Source of the DNA: JAXHUM01 sp034189325
GTDB lineage: Bacteria > Desulfobacterota > DSM-4660 > Desulfatiglandales > Desulfatiglandaceae
Reading direction: 5' to 3'
Length of the DNA: 45,755 nucleotides
Assembly (NCBI GenBank): GCA_034189325.1
Contig: JAXHUM010000061.1
Coordinates: forward strand, 1-45,755
A program made the translations under genes and the position numbers. The notes beneath the pieces were generated by a model. That model worked only from the letters and a program-made list of their open reading frames with translations. It was not told the origin of the DNA and searched no databases. Within the stretch, counting starts at the first letter, position 1, and every line of letters begins with the position of its first letter. Shown here piece after piece: positions 41,749-45,755 of this stretch.

Positions 41749-43311
41749 ATGAATGCGATTCACTTAGTTTGGACCATTCTGTTGGGCCTGGCAATAGGCA
41801 TCCCTATAGGTCTTCTAGCTCGTAAGAAGATCGTTGAAAGCAGATTTGACTCCATCGATGAATATTCTAAAAAAGTACTTGCCGAAGCCCAAAACGAGGC
41901 CAAAACACTAAAGAAAGAAGCCACCCTTCAGGCCAAAGATACTCTTTATCAAATGAAGGTGGAATTTGAGAAAGAGTCAAAAGAGAAGAGGGAACAACTG
42001 AGAATTCAGGAAAAACGCCTTTTTCACAAAGAGGAGAACCTGGAAAAGAAAGTCGAATACCTCGAAAAAAGAGAGCAGGCCGTTGCGGGTAAGGAAAAGG
42101 GAATCGAAAGAATTGAGCAGGAGCTGAAGAAGAAGGAAAGCGAAATTGACAGCCTGATTACCGATCAGAGAAGAACCATGGAGAGATTGGCGGGAATATC
42201 GAGCTCCGAGGCGAAACAGTTGCTGATCAGTTCCATGGAGTCGGAGGCAAAGCATGATGCGGCCAAATTGATCCGAAGGATCGAAAATGACGCAAAGGCT
42301 AAGGCGGATAGAAAGAGCCAGGAGATTATCGCACTGGCCGTCAAGCGATATGCCGGGGACTATGTCACGGAAAGGACAGTTTCAGTAGTTGCTTTGCCTA
42401 ACGAAGAGATGAAGGGGAGGATTATAGGAAGGGAAGGGAGAAACATTCGTGCCCTTGAAGCGGCAACCGGCATAGATCTCATCATTGACGATACCCCTGA
42501 AGCGGTTATTCTGTCAGGCTTTAATCCTGTGAGACGGGAGGTCGCAAAACTCTCATTGGAGCGCCTGATAGACGATGGGCGGATCCATCCTGCCCGAATC
42601 GAAGAAATCGTTGCAAAGGTGAGCAAGGAAATTGATGCAACAATAAAAGAGGCGGGAGAACAGGCAACGTTTGATGTTGGCGTCCATGGAATAAATCCCG
42701 AGCTTATCAAGCTTATCGGTCGCTTGAAATACCGTTCCAGTTATGCCCAGAATGTCCTGCAACACTCCCTAGAAGTCAGCTTTTTATGCGGTATAATGGC
42801 GGCTGAATTGGGGGTGAACGTCAAACAGGCCAAGCGGGCCGGCTTGCTCCATGATATCGGAAAGGCGGTCGACCATGAGGTTGAGGGGCCTCACGCCTTG
42901 ATCGGGGCGGATTTAGCCAAGAAATATGGGGAGTCACACCATGTTGTCCACGCTCTGGCTGCGCACCATGAAGAAACTCCTCCTGAGACCGTTTTGGCCG
43001 TGCTGGTTCAGGCGGCCGATACCCTATCCGGAGCACGGCCGGGGGCTCGCCAAGAAATGCTTGAGTCCTACGTCAACAGGTTGGAAACACTTGAGAAAAT
43101 AGCCACCTCTTTTCAAGGAGTGACAAAATCGTACGCTATTCAGGCCGGACGAGAGATCAGGGTAATGGTTGAAGGAAAACTGATCGATGACGATCGGGCC
43201 TTTGTCATATGTAAGGATATTGCCAATAAGATTGAAAAAGAGCTAAGTTATCCAGGCCAGATTAAGGTTGTCGTTATTCGTGAAACCAGGGCCATTGAAT
43301 ATGCCCGATAA
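41749..43311 (+). CDS. rny: Ribonuclease Y
   Basis: The 520-residue protein has the four RNase Y parts. An N-terminal membrane helix (residues 5-24) is followed by a long coiled coil to about residue 200, then a KH domain with GRIIGREGRNIRALEAATGIDLI (key part IIGREGRNIRALE) and the HD phosphohydrolase domain with VLQHSLEVSFLCG, GLLHDIGKAVDHE and AAHHEETPP as metal ligands. It initiates mRNA decay at the inner membrane. It is monocistronic after the 6S candidate and convergent with the ttcA-like gene 31 bases away. Confidence 0.97.
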   Translation: MNAIHLVWTILLGLAIGIPIGLLARKKIVESRFDSIDEYSKKVLAEAQNEAKTLKKEATLQAKDTLYQMKVEFEKESKEKREQLRIQEKRLFHKEENLEKKVEYLEKREQAVAGKEKGIERIEQELKKKESEIDSLITDQRRTMERLAGISSSEAKQLLISSMESEAKHDAAKLIRRIENDAKAKADRKSQEIIALAVKRYAGDYVTERTVSVVALPNEEMKGRIIGREGRNIRALEAATGIDLIIDDTPEAVILSGFNPVRREVAKLSLERLIDDGRIHPARIEEIVAKVSKEIDATIKEAGEQATFDVGVHGINPELIKLIGRLKYRSSYAQNVLQHSLEVSFLCGIMAAELGVNVKQAKRAGLLHDIGKAVDHEVEGPHALIGADLAKKYGESHHVVHALAAHHEETPPETVLAVLVQAADTLSGARPGARQEMLESYVNRLETLEKIATSFQGVTKSYAIQAGREIRVMVEGKLIDDDRAFVICKDIANKIEKELSYPGQIKVVVIRETRAIEYAR

Positions 43312-43342
43312 TAAGACGACGGACAAACGACGCCTTCCCTGC

Positions 43343-44080
43343 CTAGCTCTTGGGTAGATAATCGGGGTTCACGTTCTGCAGGGCATGAAAGATATTTCCC
43401 TTTACCTTCCTGTTTGACCGGTAAAAACTGTTGAGCATTTTCTTGATCTCTTCCCTTTTTGAAAGGCCGGATGAGGGACATTCCAGGCTGATATCCGGCC
43501 AATTCATCAACACTGCGTAACGCCTCAGGATTTTTTCTTCCACTAGATAGAAGGGCCTTATCAGGGTCAACTTCCCGGCAAAGAGTTCCTGGACCGGCAT
43601 CATAGTACTTATGGACGCCCCATAAAAGACATTCAAGAAAAAAGTCTCAATCATATCGTCTTTGTGATGCCCAAAGGCGATTCGGTTACAGCCGATCTCT
43701 CCAGCCAGATCAAAGATTCGCTTCCTTCTAAGACGAGAACAGAGAAAACAGGGATTTTCTCTGTTTTCCGGCCCGTGTGAGGAAGGGCCGATATCGGTTT
43801 TAATGATTCTGTAATCAAACTTGTGAGCGGTAAAAAATGCCTCCATCTTATCACCTGACCTGCCTCCGAAACCTGGATCAACATGGACAGCAGTAATCTT
43901 GTATTCCACGGGTATCCATTTCATTCTCTCCCTTAAGAACCACAACAGGGCTAAGCTATCCTTGCCGCCTGAGACAGCCACAAGGACATGGTCTCCCTCC
44001 CTGATCATGTTGTGGGTATGGAGGGCCTTACCGCTCAGACGCTTCAATTCCTTTATGACGTAAGTCGATGATGGACTCAT
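43343..44080 (-). CDS. TtcA-like tRNA 2-thiolation PP-loop ATPase
   Basis: The 245-residue protein has the PP-loop SGGKDS at residues 37-42, the Cys pair of PCFLCSRLRRK (Cys111, Cys114) and a third Cys201 in SLECPSSG, matching the three cluster-binding Cys of TtcA, plus FGHHKDDMIETFFLN. TtcA thiolates cytidine 32 in tRNA with an iron-sulfur cluster and ATP; related proteins act on other positions, so the exact target is open. AGGAATAT precedes the ATG. It lies 18 bases after yggS and is probably co-transcribed. Confidence 0.85.
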   Translation of the reverse strand: MSPSSTYVIKELKRLSGKALHTHNMIREGDHVLVAVSGGKDSLALLWFLRERMKWIPVEYKITAVHVDPGFGGRSGDKMEAFFTAHKFDYRIIKTDIGPSSHGPENRENPCFLCSRLRRKRIFDLAGEIGCNRIAFGHHKDDMIETFFLNVFYGASISTMMPVQELFAGKLTLIRPFYLVEEKILRRYAVLMNWPDISLECPSSGLSKREEIKKMLNSFYRSNRKVKGNIFHALQNVNPDYLPKS

Positions 44081-44098
44081 ATATTCCTAGGTGTTTCG

Positions 44099-44758
44099 TT
44101 AGCGATAGACTCTTTCACCAAAGATCTCGGTTCCGATCCTCACCAGGCTTGCCCCTTCCTCGATGGCCACCTTATAGGAATTCGACATGCCCATGGAGAG
44201 ATATTGCATGTCAACCCCATGGATATCCATTCCCCTGATTTCTTGGAAAAGGGTGCGAGTCTTATTGAAAAAAGGTCTCGTGTCTTCAGGATCTCCCCCA
44301 TAAGGACCCATTGTCATGAGACCCATGATCTTGATATTCTCAAATGTTGCTATGGTCCGAATGAATGCCTCCGCTTCGCTCGGCATAACCCCTGCCTTCT
44401 GGTGTTCTTCACCACTGTTGATTTCAATTAATATCGGCATGGTTTTATTTAATTTCAGAGAGGCCTTGTTGATGGCCCCGGCTAGTTTGACAGAGTCAAC
44501 CGTCTCGATCATATCAAAAATCTTGACTGCCTTATTGACCTTGTTGCTCTGCAAATGACCTATCATATGCCACCTAACAGTCTTACCAAGAGACTGAAAT
44601 GCCTGTTCAGCCTCCTGCACGTAGTTCTCTCCAATGATAGTAAGGCCCGCCTGGACCGCCTGCGAGATCTCATCGATTGTCCTGGTTTTTGCCGCGCCGA
44701 CAAGTTCCACTCCTCCAGGTAGATATTCCAATATTCTTTTGACATTTTCTTGGATCAC
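44099..44758 (-). CDS. yggS: YggS/PLPBP family pyridoxal phosphate-binding protein
   Basis: The 219-residue alanine racemase-fold protein has the PLP-binding Lys24 in LVGAAKTR, GENYVQEAEQAF, RWHMIGHLQSNK, IEINSGEEHQKAG and LSMGMSNSYKVAIEEGASLVRIG (key part LSMGMSNSYKVAIEEG), all standard. The family controls PLP and amino acid balance and has no clear enzyme activity. I choose GTG 44758 because GGAGG lies eight bases upstream; a TTG at 44773 would place the start inside that site. It heads a two-gene minus-strand unit with the ttcA-like gene. Confidence 0.92.
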   Translation of the reverse strand: MIQENVKRILEYLPGGVELVGAAKTRTIDEISQAVQAGLTIIGENYVQEAEQAFQSLGKTVRWHMIGHLQSNKVNKAVKIFDMIETVDSVKLAGAINKASLKLNKTMPILIEINSGEEHQKAGVMPSEAEAFIRTIATFENIKIMGLMTMGPYGGDPEDTRPFFNKTRTLFQEIRGMDIHGVDMQYLSMGMSNSYKVAIEEGASLVRIGTEIFGERVYR

Positions 44759-44907
44759 TTTTATTTCCTCCAACAGTAGTCATCCATTGATACTGCAATT
44801 GAAGGCGTCTGTAAAGGCCCGACTACTTTTCTCCTCAGGTTGTGTTTGTCTCGATTTCTGTGGTAAAAAAAGGGTAGCTTCTAAATTGACTGAGCGGAGG
44901 AGATGTC

Positions 44908-45342
44908 ATGACACACGAAGACAGGGGACATTATGCGGGAAAACACCCGTCGGACCGGAAGGCAGACCCGAAACTGATAGAGGCCCTCGAAAAGAGATCT
45001 CACGAGGGAAAGCTTTCATGTGCCGGGGCCTTTGAGGTGGCAAAAAAAATAGGCGTATCACCCGGGGAGGTCGGCTTCACAGCAGATTTTCTTGAAATGT
45101 CTATCGTCAAATGCCAGTTGGGCCTTTTTGGCTATCGACCTCATAAGAAAATCATAAAACCGGCTGAGACGGTTTCAAAAGACCTTCAGAGAGCAATCCA
45201 AGAATTGACTTCAGACGGACGCATCGCTTGCAAAGATGCCTGGGCAGTAGCGGAAAAGCTAAAGCTCAAGAAAATGGATATCTCTTCCGCCTGCGAAGCC
45301 CTCAAAATCAAGATAACTCCCTGTCAGTTGGGTGCCTTTTGA
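44908..45342 (+). CDS. Unrecognised 144-residue protein made of two copies of a CQLG-ending domain
   Basis: The protein has GGAGGAG seven bases before ATG. It contains two related halves of about 50 residues. The first has ALEKRSHEGKLSCAGAFEVA ... LEMSIVKCQLGLFG, the second AIQELTSDGRIACKDAWAVA ... LKIKITPCQLGAF. Shared positions include (E/D)G(K/R)(L/I)xC, AxxVAxK, and the final CxLG with Phe, so each half keeps two Cys. Predicted helices suggest a small helix-turn-helix or metal-binding fold. I do not recognise a family with confidence. It is monocistronic, with a hairpin 26 bases after the stop. Confidence 0.8.
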   Translation: MTHEDRGHYAGKHPSDRKADPKLIEALEKRSHEGKLSCAGAFEVAKKIGVSPGEVGFTADFLEMSIVKCQLGLFGYRPHKKIIKPAETVSKDLQRAIQELTSDGRIACKDAWAVAEKLKLKKMDISSACEALKIKITPCQLGAF

Positions 45343-45368
45343 AAGGACCTGATAACTAGGCGCAAAAA

Positions 45369-45414
45369 GGCCACCGACGGGTTCGCCTGTTGTGTCCCGA
45401 CCCGATCGGTGGCC
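45369..45414. terminator. Stem-loop between convergent genes
   Basis: GGCCACCGA (45369-45377) pairs exactly with TCGGTGGCC (45406-45414), and an inner CGGGT/ACCCG pair extends the fold. An A5 tract lies to the left, so on the minus strand the stem is followed by T5: it is best placed as the terminator of the selenoprotein gene and may also serve the plus-strand gene. Confidence 0.75.
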
Positions 45415-45429
45415 GCAAGATTTATCCTC

Positions 45430-45744
45430 TTAACAGCTGCAGGATCCACCGCATGAGGTGTCTTTCTTGAAGTTCGACATGATAGAAAAACCCGACCCCA
45501 TTGGCGAATTGACGTAATCGACCTTTACAGGCTGAATGTCATCGAGGAAATTCTTCTCGATAACATATGTCAGGCCCCTGTCATCAAAAACGCTGTCTTG
45601 TTCCCGTGGCTCATCCAGAGCCAGGCCCAGTGAGGGCCCGGATCACCCGCCTTGAGACAGCATAATCCTTATTGCAGGAGAATCTTCTCTGTCTTTCAGA
45701 AAGTCCTTCAGCATCTCGCTTGCTTTTTCCGTTACTTCAAACAT
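45430..45744 (-). CDS. HesB/IscA-like selenoprotein with in-frame UGA (Sec34)
   Basis: Reading from ATG 45744 (AGGAGG eight bases upstream) the frame runs MFEVTEKASEMLKDFL to RIMLSQGG, meets TGA at 45645-45643, and continues SGPSLGLALDEP through to TAA at 45432-45430: 104 residues with Sec at 34. The segment around the TGA is the conserved HesB/IscA GGCSGPSLG region, where the UGA stands exactly at the cluster-binding Cys. The C-terminus SCGGSCSC supplies the other Cys. This matches the known HesB-like (seleno)protein group (TIGR01911). The likely role is iron-sulfur or selenium/sulfur handling. A conventional gene finder would split or miss it. The alternative of a pseudogene is disfavoured by the conserved sequence on both sides. 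Confidence 0.85.
45607..45641 (-). promoter_or_regulatory. Candidate bacterial SECIS element
   Basis: On the coding (minus) strand, 19 bases after the UGA, TGGCTC-TGGAT-GAGCCA (45623-45607) forms a perfect 6-bp stem with a five-base loop containing GG and U, the features SelB recognises. A second small pairing GGCCC-TCACT-GGGCC lies between UGA and this stem. Distance and loop are compatible with known bacterial SECIS hairpins within the reading frame. Confidence 0.6.
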
Positions 45745-45755
45745 AATTGCCTCCT

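Noticed and set aside
45643..45645. The TGA as a pseudogene mutation or sequencing error
   Set aside because: The frame, motifs, strong ribosome binding site and downstream hairpin fit the known HesB-like selenoprotein group better than decay.
1..45755. CRISPR arrays, tRNA or rRNA genes, and complete insertion sequences
   Set aside because: No regularly spaced repeats, cloverleaf-like segments, rRNA sequence or transposase were seen.

Overview
The window looks like chromosomal DNA of a strictly anaerobic Desulfobacterota (deltaproteobacterial) organism, probably a sulfate reducer or syntroph. Supporting signs are a benzoyl-CoA reductase / 2-hydroxyacyl-CoA dehydratase-type subunit pair, an F1Fo ATP synthase operon with separate b' and b subunits and no a or c genes, a zapB-zapA-rny neighbourhood, a type IV minor pilin cluster, and a HesB/IscA-like gene with an in-frame UGA where the family has its conserved Cys. 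The last point means the host must decode selenocysteine. There are no rRNA or tRNA genes, no CRISPR array and no complete transposon. Most of the window is dense housekeeping sequence.

Layout. 1-4236 (+): the tail of a TIGR02757-like gene, a flavoprotein fused to an ArsC-type arsenate reductase, an Hsp20 chaperone and a Lon-like protease. 4231-14564 (-): a YhaO/YhaN-type nuclease-ATPase pair, a YcaO-TPR protein, then rlmE-yebC-ruvC-ruvA-ruvB read right to left. 14766-16880 (+): an orphan peptide-type solute-binding protein with a large insertion. 16882-19197 (-): a GAF-fused PilB/GspE ATPase. 19665-22876 (+): the two dehydratase/reductase subunits, a strong hairpin, and greA. 22948-25065 (-): a divergent phosphoglycerate kinase followed by a PurN-type formyltransferase. 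25352-25606 (+): a small PC4-like protein. 25673-33496 (-): fimT-pilW-pilV-pilX-pilY1-mscS. 34049-40703 (+): bactofilin, a 142-bp MITE-like element, then atpF'-atpF-atpH-atpA-atpG-atpD-atpC and a terminator. 40821-43311 (+): zapB-like, zapA, a 6S RNA candidate and rny. 43343-44758 (-): yggS and ttcA-like genes. 44908-45342 (+): an unrecognised protein made of two copies of one motif. 45430-45744 (-): the HesB-like selenoprotein.

How the genes fit together. The Ruv genes form one Holliday-junction operon. The pilin cluster supplies the minor pilins and the PilY1 tip protein of a type IV pilus, and its assembly ATPase may be the separate GAF-PilB protein. The atp operon encodes F1 plus the b stalks, so the a and c ring subunits must lie elsewhere. 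The reductase pair needs an ATP-driven activator that is not in this window.

The observations most worth a second look are the UGA-containing HesB gene with a hairpin just downstream of the UGA, the flavoprotein-ArsC fusion, the MITE-like element with terminal repeats and a perfect 5-bp target duplication, the divergent pgk/formyltransferase pair, the duplicated CQLG-motif protein, and the solute-binding protein with about 135 extra residues.
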